Assembly: GCF_020172085.1 (NCBI RefSeq)
Contig: NZ_JAIVAT010000003.1
Span: forward strand, 1,302,001-1,366,000
Direction: 5' to 3'
From: Rossellomorea aquimaris
GTDB lineage: Bacteria; Bacillota; Bacilli; Bacillales; Bacillaceae_B
DNA length: 64,000 nt
The translations under genes were made by a program, and so were the position numbers. The notes under the pieces are model-generated. The model was not told where the DNA came from. It saw nothing but the letters and a program-made list of their open reading frames with translations, and made no database searches. How positions within the stretch are numbered: the first letter of the stretch is position 1; each line of letters begins with the position of its first letter. This document shows, in pieces, positions 42,880-51,492 of this stretch.

Positions 42880-43021
42880 ATATCTATTCCTTTCGTTAAA
42901 AGAATTTTCTATTTGGTCATAGCATGATGGTTTGCGAATATTTAATATTATGTTAGCTTGCTAATGTACACGAAGAGTTGAAAACTCCTACTATTGGTCA
43001 GACTAAAAACATGATATCGAA

Positions 43022-43240
43022 TTACTTAACCTTATTTCTGTTCTTTCTCTTCTGAATCTCTACGTGGATGACTAGATACAAGACACCCAAAAAGCCCATT
43101 ATTCCAAAAACGCCTGCGATAATTCCCTGCGCAGAAGAAGACAAAACTCTGAAGCCCGTCATGGTACTCACTCCTACTAAAAGAAGAAGTAGCCAATGGG
43201 CATATCTTTTGATGAAATCCGCGATTATGATCCCCTCCAA
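43022..43240 (-). CDS. Small membrane protein, start uncertain
   Basis: ATG 43162 (46 aa) has AGGAG eight bases upstream and gives one helix (IIAGVFGIMGFLGVLYLVI) plus a basic tail. The frame continues upstream to a TTG at 43240 (72 aa) and would add a second helix (HWLLLLLVGVST), but no ribosome binding site serves that start. The hydrophobic reading of the extension argues for the longer form, the site for the shorter one. Function unknown. Confidence 0.55.
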   Translation of the reverse strand: MEGIIIADFIKRYAHWLLLLLVGVSTMTGFRVLSSSAQGIIAGVFGIMGFLGVLYLVIHVEIQKRKNRNKVK

Positions 43241-43291
43241 TACGTCTTATTATATTCATTTTAACATAATATTCCAAATCGTCATCAAAAA

Positions 43292-43315
43292 AAGCTATCC
43301 TCAATTGGATAGCTT
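43292..43315 (-). terminator. TraB-family gene terminator
   Basis: AAGCTATCC and GGATAGCTT arms with a six-base loop and seven T residues on the minus strand. Confidence 0.9.
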
Positions 43316-43324
43316 ATTCCGTTT

Positions 43325-44500
43325 CTATAAATTTTCTAGAAATAGCCTTACAACGTCTGCTCCGCCAATGACCGTACCCAATGTACTCCCTAAATTGGCC
43401 AGTACAACAATGAGGAGGATGCGTGTAACTTTATTTCTCCAGAATCCTTTAACGCTTAAAACATCTTCTGGAAGAGAATCAAAATCGCCTACATTAGGTC
43501 TACGGAAATAGGCTTGAACGAATCCTGCAAACCAACCAGCTGCAAGCAAAGGATTCAATGAAGTGATAGGTGCTGCTACGAATGCTGTTAAAATGGCTAA
43601 TGGATGCCCCAGCCCAATGGCTACACCAAGTGCCGAGAACCCGCCGTTCCACAAAATCCAGCTGATCCCCTGCTGTATACCTGCATCCGGGTTCGAAATG
43701 AACGTATAGGCAATGACTGCCAGGATCATGATTGGAATGGCCCAACCGATGATTTTTGGCCAATTCGATTTAGCCGGCCGTTCATTGAGCTTGTTTAAAT
43801 TATGTTCGTTGTGGATTTCTTTCGTAATACCAGGAACATGTGCAGCACCAAGTACTGCCACAATCTTCTTACCAGGTGCATCTTTGATTTTTTGAGCCAA
43901 GTATTGATCCCGTTCATCGATGAGTGGTGTCTTCAGTTTGGGAAACACTTGGGTGAATTCATTCAGCATGGAATCTAGCATATCCTGCGATTTGATTTTT
44001 TCAAGTTCTTCCTCTGTAATCGTATCATTACTGAAGATACTGTATACGATTTGGGTAAGGAGCTTAGCCTTCCCACTGAAACCGACACTGCTCCATATAC
44101 GGGAAAAGGTGACCTGGATGTTACGGTCAGCAAGGACGAGTTCCGCATTTATTTCTTTTGCGGATTCGATCCCCTGTATCATTTCTTGTCCCGGTTTGAT
44201 GCCGAATTGCTTAGCCATCCGGCGTTGGAACGAGCCTATGGCTAAATTCAAAAGTAATAATGTTGCTTTCTTGTCTTTAATTACTTGAAAAATGTCGGTC
44301 TCTCTCCATTTATCTCCTTCGACAATCGATTGATACCTTGGTTCGTCGAGCTCTACACAAACCGTGTCTGGGCGTTCAGCTTCTATCACTTCTTTTACCT
44401 GGTCAGCACTTTGGCGTGACACATGAGCCGTTCCAATCAGGATAAATTCCTTCCCATCCATATGTAATCTCGTAATATTCTTTTCATTTTCTGTTGTCAT
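43325..44500 (-). CDS. TraB/PrgY family protein
   Basis: 391 aa. The TraB domain holds the conserved GTAHVSRQSADQV (22-34), ELDEPRY (50-56) and a late GAAHVPGI; these histidines and glutamates are thought to form a metal site. Four hydrophobic segments follow from about residue 250. Enterococcal PrgY lowers pheromone activity; functions in Bacillus are unknown. AAAGGAAGG precedes the ATG. Confidence 0.88.
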   Translation of the reverse strand: MTTENEKNITRLHMDGKEFILIGTAHVSRQSADQVKEVIEAERPDTVCVELDEPRYQSIVEGDKWRETDIFQVIKDKKATLLLLNLAIGSFQRRMAKQFGIKPGQEMIQGIESAKEINAELVLADRNIQVTFSRIWSSVGFSGKAKLLTQIVYSIFSNDTITEEELEKIKSQDMLDSMLNEFTQVFPKLKTPLIDERDQYLAQKIKDAPGKKIVAVLGAAHVPGITKEIHNEHNLNKLNERPAKSNWPKIIGWAIPIMILAVIAYTFISNPDAGIQQGISWILWNGGFSALGVAIGLGHPLAILTAFVAAPITSLNPLLAAGWFAGFVQAYFRRPNVGDFDSLPEDVLSVKGFWRNKVTRILLIVVLANLGSTLGTVIGGADVVRLFLENL

Positions 44501-44690
44501 AAGTACCTTCCTTTAGTTCCATTGACATTGACGATAATTGAATCTACCTCATTATGATAAACTAGTTTTGGCAAAATTTAAATAAATTCTATTCAGAATC
44601 ATGAAAGATCTTGATTTTAATGCTAAGCTAATTTGTTTGTACTCGGATTAGGTGGGGATTTGGGATGTGTTGATTCCATTTGTCTGATGT

Positions 44691-44870
44691 AACGGCGATA
44701 TCACTGATTTAACGGCGAAATTCTAAATATAACGGCGATATCACTGATTTATCGGCGAAATTCTAAATATAACGGCGATATTACTGATTTAACGGCGAAT
44801 CTCTAAATATAACGGCGATATCACTGATTTAACGGCGATATCAGATTTTCATCGGCAAATTTACAAAAAC
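44691..44870. repeat. Tandem 40-bp repeat made of 20-bp half units
   Basis: The unit AACGGCGATATCACTGATTT followed by AACGGCGAAATTCTAAATAT recurs at 44691, 44731, 44771 and (degenerate) 44811-44850, with a trailing ATCGGCAAA at 44851. Each 20-bp half starts with AACGGCGA or a one-base variant, about two helical turns apart. It occupies the gene-free interval 44501-44926 between the TraB-like and vWA genes; the rest of that interval shows nothing notable. Confidence 0.9.
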
Positions 44871-44889
44871 ACATATCCATCATAAAAAA

Positions 44890-44910
44890 ATCCCATCTAA
44901 TAGATGAGAT
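44890..44910 (-). terminator. vWA gene terminator
   Basis: ATCCCATCT and AGATGAGAT arms (one G-T pair), tri-nucleotide loop, seven T residues on the minus strand. Confidence 0.88.
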
Positions 44911-44926
44911 CCCAAATTCAATATTA

Positions 44927-45511
44927 CTATTTATTTCTCATATCAAACACAGCTTCACTCATCACGTCGAACATCTCATCAACCCCTTTAGGAGAGGCTT
45001 CATATTGATACGCATTCCCGCTGTCTATTCCGATATTCATTGCTTCTCCGACAGCATTGATATTTGCTCCCAGAAAAATGAATTCCCAATTGTATCGTTC
45101 CTGCTGTTGTTGGATAAGGTCCTTCACCTTGTTAGCCGAGAACTCTACGCTCGAATTATCCATACCATCGGTTGTGATAACGAAGATGACTTTACCCGGC
45201 CGTTCCGCTTCCACCATATTTGATAATCGTTGTCCTACTGCAAGAATGGTCTTTCCAACAGCATCCATTAGAGCAGTGCTCCCCCTTACAAAATACTCCT
45301 CTTGTGTAAGCCTTATCTTTTCAGCCTCCATTCCAGTCCACAACTGTTCAACTTTGTCATCAAAAAGCACGGTAGTAATGAGGGTTTGACCAGTTAGTAA
45401 GCTCTGCTTTTCAATAAAAGAGTTATAACCTCCAATCGTTTCATGCTCAAGTCCCCCCATTGATCCGCTTCTGTCTAATAAGAAAATGATTTCAGTTAAT
45501 GTTGTATTCAA
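44927..45511 (-). CDS. von Willebrand factor A domain protein
   Basis: 194 aa, a bare vWA domain. The MIDAS is complete: D13-R-S-G-S-M, the threonine in RGSTALMDAV, and TTDGMDN. No signal peptide, so cytosolic. The starting TTG has GAGAGG about ten bases upstream. It diverges from the XRE-like gene with 95 bp between starts, a pairing that suggests a shared role, possibly stress- or tellurite-type vWA function; that is inference. Confidence 0.85.
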   Translation of the reverse strand: MNTTLTEIIFLLDRSGSMGGLEHETIGGYNSFIEKQSLLTGQTLITTVLFDDKVEQLWTGMEAEKIRLTQEEYFVRGSTALMDAVGKTILAVGQRLSNMVEAERPGKVIFVITTDGMDNSSVEFSANKVKDLIQQQQERYNWEFIFLGANINAVGEAMNIGIDSGNAYQYEASPKGVDEMFDVMSEAVFDMRNK

Positions 45512-45572
45512 TTTTCTTCATCCTCTCTTTATGGTTTCTGATATAATCATAACCATGTATAGGAAGAAATGG

Positions 45573-45589
45573 GTCGCTTTGCAAGCGAC
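45573..45589 (+). promoter_or_regulatory. 5'-UTR hairpin before the XRE-like gene
   Basis: GTCGCTT-TGC-AAGCGAC followed by ATTTTTGGGG: a perfect 7-bp stem with a T-run that ends at the ribosome binding site (GGGGTG). It could be an attenuator or protect the site. A longer inverted repeat (ATGGTT and AACCAT, 45526-45556) containing a TATAAT lies just upstream and may be the promoter-operator. Confidence 0.55.
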
Positions 45590-45606
45590 ATTTTTGGGGT
45601 GAACGG

Positions 45607-46086
45607 ATGCTTAATGAACATATTTTACAAGAACTTTATGATTATGTAGAGACAAATAGAGATATTCTGATCGATGAAGCATCTAAAGAAGAATCGTTTA
45701 TAAGTGATGCTCTCTATTCCAGTGAGCTGGAAGAATTTATTGAGATGCACCAATCAACGTCTTTTTCAGAGCGGTTATTCCAGCTTATCGATGGCAAGGG
45801 TCAGACAGATGCTACCATCTACAAAAAAGCACGAGTCGACCGAAAACACTTTTCCAAAATTCGAAGTATTCCTGATTACAAGCCTAGTAAACGGACGGTC
45901 GTTGCCCTGTGTCTTTCTCTTGAGCTGTCTGAAGAAGAAACAGGGGATATGTTGCATGCCGCCGGCTTCTCCCTTTCAGACAGTGACCGATTCGACCTCG
46001 CGATTCAGTTTTGTTTAGAGAAGAAAATCTATGATATCGATGATGTGAATCAAGCACTATATTCTCTTAAATTAAAACCATTATAA
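45607..46086 (+). CDS. XRE-like helix-turn-helix protein
   Basis: 159 aa. The first 60 residues are acidic and helical; residues about 70-145 carry a variant XRE domain (DATIYKKARVDRKHFSKIRS then SKRTVVALCLSLELSEEET). The C-terminal part continues with helical DDVNQALYSLKLK. Likely a DNA-binding regulator, and perhaps of the divergent vWA gene. GGGGTG precedes the ATG by five bases. Confidence 0.75.
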   Translation: MLNEHILQELYDYVETNRDILIDEASKEESFISDALYSSELEEFIEMHQSTSFSERLFQLIDGKGQTDATIYKKARVDRKHFSKIRSIPDYKPSKRTVVALCLSLELSEEETGDMLHAAGFSLSDSDRFDLAIQFCLEKKIYDIDDVNQALYSLKLKPL

Positions 46087-46090
46087 AAAA

Positions 46091-46116
46091 GTAGAGTGCT
46101 AGAAACGGCACTCTAC
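46091..46116. terminator. Bidirectional terminator
   Basis: GTAGAGTGC and GCACTCTAC arms with an eight-base loop; six T residues on the minus strand serve the DUF4145 gene, and it also closes the XRE-like gene. Confidence 0.9.
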
Positions 46117-46121
46117 TTCCA

Positions 46122-46811
46122 CTAATATTTCTTTTCGATTTTCTCTTGTAAGGTTTCAATTTTTTCCGGAAGTACATAAAGGTATTCAATCAGGCCTTCC
46201 AATAATTCTATGAGCAGACCGGCAGTTTCATCGTCTATCTCCCGTTCTAGTTCGAGCATTTCATAAAATGCGGAGTTGGGATGAACCAGATGGCTGAGTG
46301 CCTGGATAGGTTTCGACAGGTCTACATTCTTAGGAAGCTGATCGAACTGCTCGGACAAAGTTTGGCCGGCCGATTTATCCCCGTTGAAATTTTTCAGGAC
46401 ACTCTCTAATACACGTTTCGACATCACGGCCGTCGCAGAGTTATCCTTGGACTGGCTTACATTCAATGCAGAACGGAATGACCGGACCAGATCCTGTGGG
46501 ATTCGTTTATTCCCATGAATCTGATCCAGTGGCCCATTTGTAGCTAATGGGTCGTAAATATAAAGAGCTGCTTCCTCTCTGGGATGAATCGAATCGTCAT
46601 TCAGCATAATGACGAAAACAGCCGGTTTTTTACACTCCGAGCAGTTGGCTTCTGCGAACAATCCTGTCTTATTCACTTGATAAAAATTGGCTTTCAACAC
46701 AAATTCACTGTTCTTAGAGCAGGTGGGACATTGACTCTTCACTTTCTTAGGAACTTTTTGATATCCGTACTGTATATGCGACAATACGGATCCCGGTAAA
46801 ATTTCTCTCAT
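46122..46811 (-). CDS. Zinc-ribbon plus DUF4145 domain protein
   Basis: 229 aa. Two cysteine pairs (CPTC at 28-31 and CSEC at 57-60) form an N-terminal zinc ribbon. A helical DUF4145 domain follows (about 100-215: RSFRSALNVSQ, SKRVLESVLKNF, EMLELEREIDDETAGLLIEL). DUF4145 occurs alone and in restriction or defence proteins; here no nuclease or helicase gene is adjacent. AGGAGG is five bases before the ATG. Confidence 0.75.
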   Translation of the reverse strand: MREILPGSVLSHIQYGYQKVPKKVKSQCPTCSKNSEFVLKANFYQVNKTGLFAEANCSECKKPAVFVIMLNDDSIHPREEAALYIYDPLATNGPLDQIHGNKRIPQDLVRSFRSALNVSQSKDNSATAVMSKRVLESVLKNFNGDKSAGQTLSEQFDQLPKNVDLSKPIQALSHLVHPNSAFYEMLELEREIDDETAGLLIELLEGLIEYLYVLPEKIETLQEKIEKKY

Positions 46812-46989
46812 GTGAACCTCCTAAAAATGCACTTGGACAAAAGTATTTTTATTATTTCGAAAATTCGCTCTAAAAGCGCTTTCTTTATATCAAAATTATA
46901 CCTCTGATAGAAAGTATTACAAGGTATAATAATTGGAAAACAAGAATTTTGTGAGTGAGACTAGTGATAAATTTTGCTGGTAAATTCTT

Positions 46990-48063
46990 TTATCTGGTCA
47001 GCTTTTGTATTCCTTCATCCACTTCTTTCATTATGGAATCAATCAGTTCATTTACGTGAACATCTTTACTGAGCCGTGGAGTTTGACCTGACCATAAAGA
47101 CATTAGCTCTTTATTATTCCGATTAGCGGCTTCCTTTCTGATTTCTTTTGTCAAATCGTTTTGAATAGGATACGGCAATAATTGATTCTCATATTCTTTC
47201 ATCGCCCTTGTGAAATTGTTGGAAATGCCCCGTGCAGGTTTTCCGCTGAAAACGGAAGTGATGGTTGTGCTTGTCTCATCTGCATGAAAAATGGCATTTT
47301 TGTGTATGTTTTTTGCCCCGCTTTCTTTTACGGTAAGAAACGCAGTGCCCATTTGGACCCCTTTTGCACCAAGGGCAAGAGCGGCAATCATTCCCCTTCC
47401 ATCCATAATCCCTCCTGCTGCAATCACCGGGAGTTCTACAGCATCCACCACTTGTGGAATTAGTGAGAAAGTTCCGATCATTGATTCTTCGTAAGCACCG
47501 ATAAATGAACCTCGATGGCCACCTGCTTCAATTCCCTGTGCGACGATCAAATCCACGCCACATTCTTGGTTGAGTAATGCTTCTTCCACTGTCGTCGCAG
47601 TTCCGATTACTTTGATCCCTTCTTTTTTGAACTCTTTCATTATTTCTTTAGATGGAGCACCGAATGTAAAACTGCAGACTGGCACGCTCTCCTCAATGAC
47701 AGATTCTATTTGTTTTTCAAAATCTCTTTGTTTTTGTACGTATTTACCTTCAGTTACTAGATCCATCTCTTGTTTAAAGGGTTCTAGCACCTTTTGCATC
47801 CGCTCCACTTGTTCATTTGTATATTCGGGTATCTCGGGAATGAAAAGGTTCACTCCAAATGGATGGTCTGTTTGTTTTTTTACCTGTTTGATGGTTTCTT
47901 GAAGTTCATCAACCGACATGTATCCCGCTCCTAGCGTTCCCAGACCACTTGAGTTAGAAACTGAAGCAACCAGTTGAGGAGTTGTAATCCCACCTGCCAT
48001 TCCAGCTTGGATGATGGGATATTTTATGCTTAAACTTTCCGTAACAGCGTTTTGATACCACAT
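46990..48063 (-). CDS. Nitronate monooxygenase (2-nitropropane dioxygenase)
   Basis: 357 aa. FMN-binding TIM barrel: IIQAGMAGGITTPQLVASVS at the N-terminus, AQGIEAGGHRGSF (the catalytic histidine region), IAAGGIMDGRGM and GAKGVQMGTAFL. It oxidises nitronates such as propionate 3-nitronate. GGAGGGG stands seven bases before ATG 48063. Monocistronic. Confidence 0.92.
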   Translation of the reverse strand: MWYQNAVTESLSIKYPIIQAGMAGGITTPQLVASVSNSSGLGTLGAGYMSVDELQETIKQVKKQTDHPFGVNLFIPEIPEYTNEQVERMQKVLEPFKQEMDLVTEGKYVQKQRDFEKQIESVIEESVPVCSFTFGAPSKEIMKEFKKEGIKVIGTATTVEEALLNQECGVDLIVAQGIEAGGHRGSFIGAYEESMIGTFSLIPQVVDAVELPVIAAGGIMDGRGMIAALALGAKGVQMGTAFLTVKESGAKNIHKNAIFHADETSTTITSVFSGKPARGISNNFTRAMKEYENQLLPYPIQNDLTKEIRKEAANRNNKELMSLWSGQTPRLSKDVHVNELIDSIMKEVDEGIQKLTR

Positions 48064-48156
48064 ATTTTCCCCTCCAGATTTTCTGATCTTAAACAAATTA
48101 TGTCAAATGAAAGCTCGTTGTACAAATGATTCATGTTCAACGAACTCTAATTAATT

Positions 48157-48194
48157 AAAAAACGTCCAAGGCTATGATTGCCCTGAACGTTTTC
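48157..48194 (-). terminator. Terminator of the kinase-like gene
   Basis: AAAACGTCCAAGGC pairs imperfectly with GCCCTGAACGTTTT; a T-run follows on the minus strand. Confidence 0.75.
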
Positions 48195-48198
48195 CATT

Positions 48199-48873
48199 TT
48201 ATTTAAATGAAGTGAATTTTGATACTCTTTTCATGAATTCCTCATAAGAACCAAAATGTTTATTCCATGAGTTATACCATTTTCGAATCGTTTCCAATAA
48301 CCAGAATGGGACGGCTCGGCCTTCAATTAGGTAATAATGATCTTCATAGGCTTTTTTAAGGTGCTCCCATCTGTAATCATTGCCAGGCAGAACGTATTCC
48401 GATACATCGATGATTTTCGCTCTCCCGTTTTGCAATAAGATGTTTTTCAAATGGATATCACGTGGGTTCATTCCTAGTTCACGAATATATTCTCTAGCTT
48501 TCTCAACGTCTTGAATCACTTGCTGAGGAATTGGAATTCCCTGCAGTAAACAGTCATAGAGTGTCGGTCCTTCTTCAAAACTTAATACTAGTAGTCTTTC
48601 GTAAGCTGCATAGCATGTGGAAAAATAAGGAGTGTTCCCTATGTTATGATAGACGTTTTCTTCGATGTTTATTTTGGACCTCTTTTCTTCAGCATACAAT
48701 TTGAAAGCAAAGTCTGGTGCATAAATGGATTGAAAGACTGCAGCATCTGTTCCTACACCGACGCACCGTAATGTATCATCACCACCGTGAATCTTGACAG
48801 GTTCATTATTGGCATTTGAAGAAACGGTCATTTGAGATAAAGATGGCAGTGCCACTTCCCATTTATTATCCAT
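48199..48873 (-). CDS. Atypical protein kinase (YbdM/YrzF-like)
   Basis: 224 aa. Kinase-like features: glycine loop VGTDAAVF (40-47), candidate lysine K58 in FAFKLY, catalytic loop NPRD139-IHLKN144, and D156-V-S in place of DFG. The HRD histidine is replaced (PRD) and the loop lysine is shifted, as in small bacterial kinases similar to YbdM and YrzF of B. subtilis. GGGAG precedes ATG 48873 by five bases; the 31 upstream in-frame codons are not supported. Confidence 0.75.
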   Translation of the reverse strand: MDNKWEVALPSLSQMTVSSNANNEPVKIHGGDDTLRCVGVGTDAAVFQSIYAPDFAFKLYAEEKRSKINIEENVYHNIGNTPYFSTCYAAYERLLVLSFEEGPTLYDCLLQGIPIPQQVIQDVEKAREYIRELGMNPRDIHLKNILLQNGRAKIIDVSEYVLPGNDYRWEHLKKAYEDHYYLIEGRAVPFWLLETIRKWYNSWNKHFGSYEEFMKRVSKFTSFK

Positions 48874-49063
48874 AAGTTCTCCCTTCAGATCGAACTCTTT
48901 AAAAGGTATGACTGATTTTCGCACCTTATTCAGGATAATATAGCATCTAGCCATTTCTAATATCAACTGAAATCCTTCTATTCTTCTTAGTAATTTTAAG
49001 CAATTGTGACTGTTACACTTCTTTAAGGTTTCCCTTTATCTATTCAAAGAGGTGACTATCGTG

Positions 49064-49339
49064 TCATTCATCTAAAAGCCTGGTCAGCCGTTTAATATTT
49101 ACCCCTAATGCTTCAATTATAACTCTGCAAGTGACATCACTTACCTTTTCTTTTCCTCTTTCAAGTCTCTTGATGGTTTGGGTGCACACATTTGCTTTTT
49201 GAGCTAACTCTTCTTGGGTCAGTTGAGATTTCACGCGCAGCAAATTTACAATTTCACCCATTTGAAGTTCGTCAATTGAAGAATCCTTTTTAGATAAACA
49301 AGTATTAATGGAGTTACATAATCTCTTCATGTCATTCAT
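49064..49339 (-). CDS. XRE family transcriptional regulator
   Basis: 91 aa. A C-terminal Cro/C1 helix-turn-helix: IVNLLRVKSQLTQEELAQKA, then VCTQTIKRLERGKEKVS. An N-terminal helical stretch of 25 residues precedes it. GGAGG is eight bases before ATG 49339. Isolated, so its target is unknown. Confidence 0.88.
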   Translation of the reverse strand: MNDMKRLCNSINTCLSKKDSSIDELQMGEIVNLLRVKSQLTQEELAQKANVCTQTIKRLERGKEKVSDVTCRVIIEALGVNIKRLTRLLDE

Positions 49340-49571
49340 AGGTAGCGCCCTCCAACATTTGGTAAAATGGTATTTACTAAATATAAAGAAATTTCTCCAT
49401 ATTATCAAGGGAATTTGAAATACTTTTTCTATTTATAGAATAGAGGTTTTATTGTAAATAATCATGGTCTGTTTGTAGGAAGGGATAAAAGACCATAGAA
49501 TGAAGTTTAGTATACAAATGAAAACTTACGTGCCTAATTAAATAACATTGGAAAGTTGTATCAAAAAAACA

Positions 49572-49598
49572 AAAAAGCATCTGATTAAGATGCTTTTT
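49572..49598 (-). terminator. Terminator of the 75-aa membrane protein gene
   Basis: AAAAAGCATCT and AGATGCTTTTT arms with a GATTA loop; T-run on the minus strand. Confidence 0.9.
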
Positions 49599-49616
49599 GA
49601 GACACTTTATATGTGA

Positions 49617-49844
49617 TTATAAGGCGAGAAACAAATCCCATCTTAGTGAATAATAGACCGTGCCGATGCTTACAAAAACAACGATCAGACCAATAATGTT
49701 TTCTAAAAATTTTTCAGGTAATTTAATGAATTTAAGTACTGTATAGATAAGTGTGGTCAACGATATGGTAACTAATGATACTATCGCTATATTGATGGCA
49801 ACGGTTTTGACTGGTTCTGTAAATAACTTACTGAATTCTAACAA
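49617..49844 (-). CDS. Small two-helix membrane protein
   Basis: 75 aa. Helices near 15-40 and 47-66 with a KFIKLPEKF link. AGGAGGG precedes the TTG start by seven bases and a terminator follows. No family recognised. Confidence 0.7.
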   Translation of the reverse strand: MLEFSKLFTEPVKTVAINIAIVSLVTISLTTLIYTVLKFIKLPEKFLENIIGLIVVFVSIGTVYYSLRWDLFLAL

Positions 49845-50138
49845 AATAGACCCTCCTGATTTAATTCAACTCCAGCTGTTATGCTGAATATGTAGTATCA
49901 AGAAGACTATTATACTAGAAATAATTAATATTTAATAGTGGCTTAAACTTTTAATTAAGTCTTTTAAGTGAATGACCAGGCTAAGCTCTATTCACAAAAA
50001 TGCATCAATAAAAATCCATTAAGTGTTTACTTGTTTATTATATATAAAGATATAATAGAAAATAAGAATCTTAATTCTAGTCAAAGAATCCATGTATATA
50101 CTTTTATTGTAATTTACTCTTCAGGAGGTGTCGGATAT

Positions 50139-50762
50139 TTGAAGAAACGGATCATGGAATTGATTGATCAACAGTATAAATCACCCAAAGGACTGCTTGG
50201 GGTTTATTTTGGTGAAAAGATGGTCCTGCAACATAAAATTGAAACCATGTGGACATTGGAATTGCTCGATTTGAAGGAGCAGGATCATGTTTTGGAACTA
50301 GGATGTGGTGCAGGATATGCAGTGAAAAAAGCCCTTTCGGATTCACCAGTTCAAAAAGTGGTGGGATTGGATTTATCGAATACGGCCCTTATTTCTGCAC
50401 GCTATCGGAATAAATCCAGTGTAAAAAAAGGCTGTGCTGATTTTGTACAGGCGAATGTAATGAATTTGCCTTTTGATGACCACACATACTCTAAAGTATT
50501 CAGCATTCAATCTATCTATTTCTGGGATTCCTTGAGCGATACGGTTTCCGAGATTTATCGTGTTTTAAAAGAGAAGGGTTCTATCATCATAACCTTAAGC
50601 GATGGACAAGACGGAAAGCCATGGAAAGGTGTTCAGAACATGCTGACAGAAGAGCTTCTTCCCATTATGGAGGGCTGTGGTTTTAAAAACATCGAAATGA
50701 AAAAAGGACCTCGGTCCCGCGGGTATCATACTGTTGTGGTGATGGGAGATAAACTAATGTAA
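50139..50762 (+). CDS. Class I SAM-dependent methyltransferase
   Basis: 207 aa. Motif I VLELGCGAGYAVKKAL, the acidic residue in VVGLDLSN, and a Methyltransf_11-type core (NLPFDDHTYSKVFSIQSIYF). Small-molecule or ubiquinone-like methyltransferase; substrate unknown. TTG 50139 with AGGAGG nine bases upstream; the 57 codons in frame before it are AT-rich noise. Confidence 0.88.
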   Translation: MKKRIMELIDQQYKSPKGLLGVYFGEKMVLQHKIETMWTLELLDLKEQDHVLELGCGAGYAVKKALSDSPVQKVVGLDLSNTALISARYRNKSSVKKGCADFVQANVMNLPFDDHTYSKVFSIQSIYFWDSLSDTVSEIYRVLKEKGSIIITLSDGQDGKPWKGVQNMLTEELLPIMEGCGFKNIEMKKGPRSRGYHTVVVMGDKLM

Positions 50763-50763
50763 A

Positions 50764-50789
50764 GAAGCTTCCTTTTCACAGGAGGCTTC
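50764..50789. terminator. Convergent terminator
   Basis: GAAGCTTCC and GGAGGCTTC arms (one G-T pair), T-run on the plus strand. It overlaps the last codons of the convergent HAD gene (ends 50776). Confidence 0.85.
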
Positions 50790-51465
50790 TTCCTTTTTTA
50801 GAATTAGACTGTTCTATCGTCCGAGGTAAATCAGCTAAATCTTCAATCACAAAATCTGCATGGTTTGTATCCGTCCAATGAGGATCACTTTTCCAAACAC
50901 CTTTCATACCTACCTGCTGGGCACCATACACATCATACTCTGGGTGATCTCCGATAAAGATGCATTCCTCAGGTTTCACGTGCAGTCGTGCCAACGCCCG
51001 CTTAAAGATTTCAGGTTCAGGCTTTTTCAAGCCTTCCCATTCAGAAATAAGGATTTCATGAAAGTAATGTTCAATTCCAAGTGCTTGAATGTTGTCCATC
51101 TGAAACCTTCCAAACCCGTTTGTGATCATACCCAATTGGATGCCTGCTGCTTTTAACTCATCCAACATGGAATGTAAATGAGGGAATGGAATGCAACTGT
51201 GTTTAAATTGACTGATATAATCATCCAGCAGCTCTTCCCAGGTTAATTCGGGGATCGCAAACTCTTCTATCATCTGCTTATAAACCCTGTCTTTCCACAC
51301 GTACCCTCTTTGATCCAACTCTATGAACCTGGAAACGTATATATCTATTGGGATATGTTGAAGCCAGTGGTGCATTCGCTCATATTGATTTCTGATGAAT
51401 GCCAGCACAGAAGCATCCCTGTTTAACAGTGTGCCATCCAGGTCGAATATCGCCGCTTTGATCAT
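50776..51465 (-). CDS. HAD-superfamily hydrolase
   Basis: 229 aa. Motif I DLDGTLLNRD (8-17), motif II ITNGFGR, motif III KKPEPEIF and motif IV IGDHPEYDVYGA. A helical cap of about 70 residues follows motif I. Phosphatase of the HAD-IA group, substrate unknown. GGGGAG is seven bases before the ATG. Confidence 0.88.
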   Translation of the reverse strand: MIKAAIFDLDGTLLNRDASVLAFIRNQYERMHHWLQHIPIDIYVSRFIELDQRGYVWKDRVYKQMIEEFAIPELTWEELLDDYISQFKHSCIPFPHLHSMLDELKAAGIQLGMITNGFGRFQMDNIQALGIEHYFHEILISEWEGLKKPEPEIFKRALARLHVKPEECIFIGDHPEYDVYGAQQVGMKGVWKSDPHWTDTNHADFVIEDLADLPRTIEQSNSKKGRSLL

Positions 51466-51492
51466 AGATTAACTCCCCCTTCTTGTTGAACA

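Noticed and set aside
44691..44870. CRISPR array
   Set aside because: Units are 20 bp back to back with no unique spacers of constant length, and no cas genes are near.
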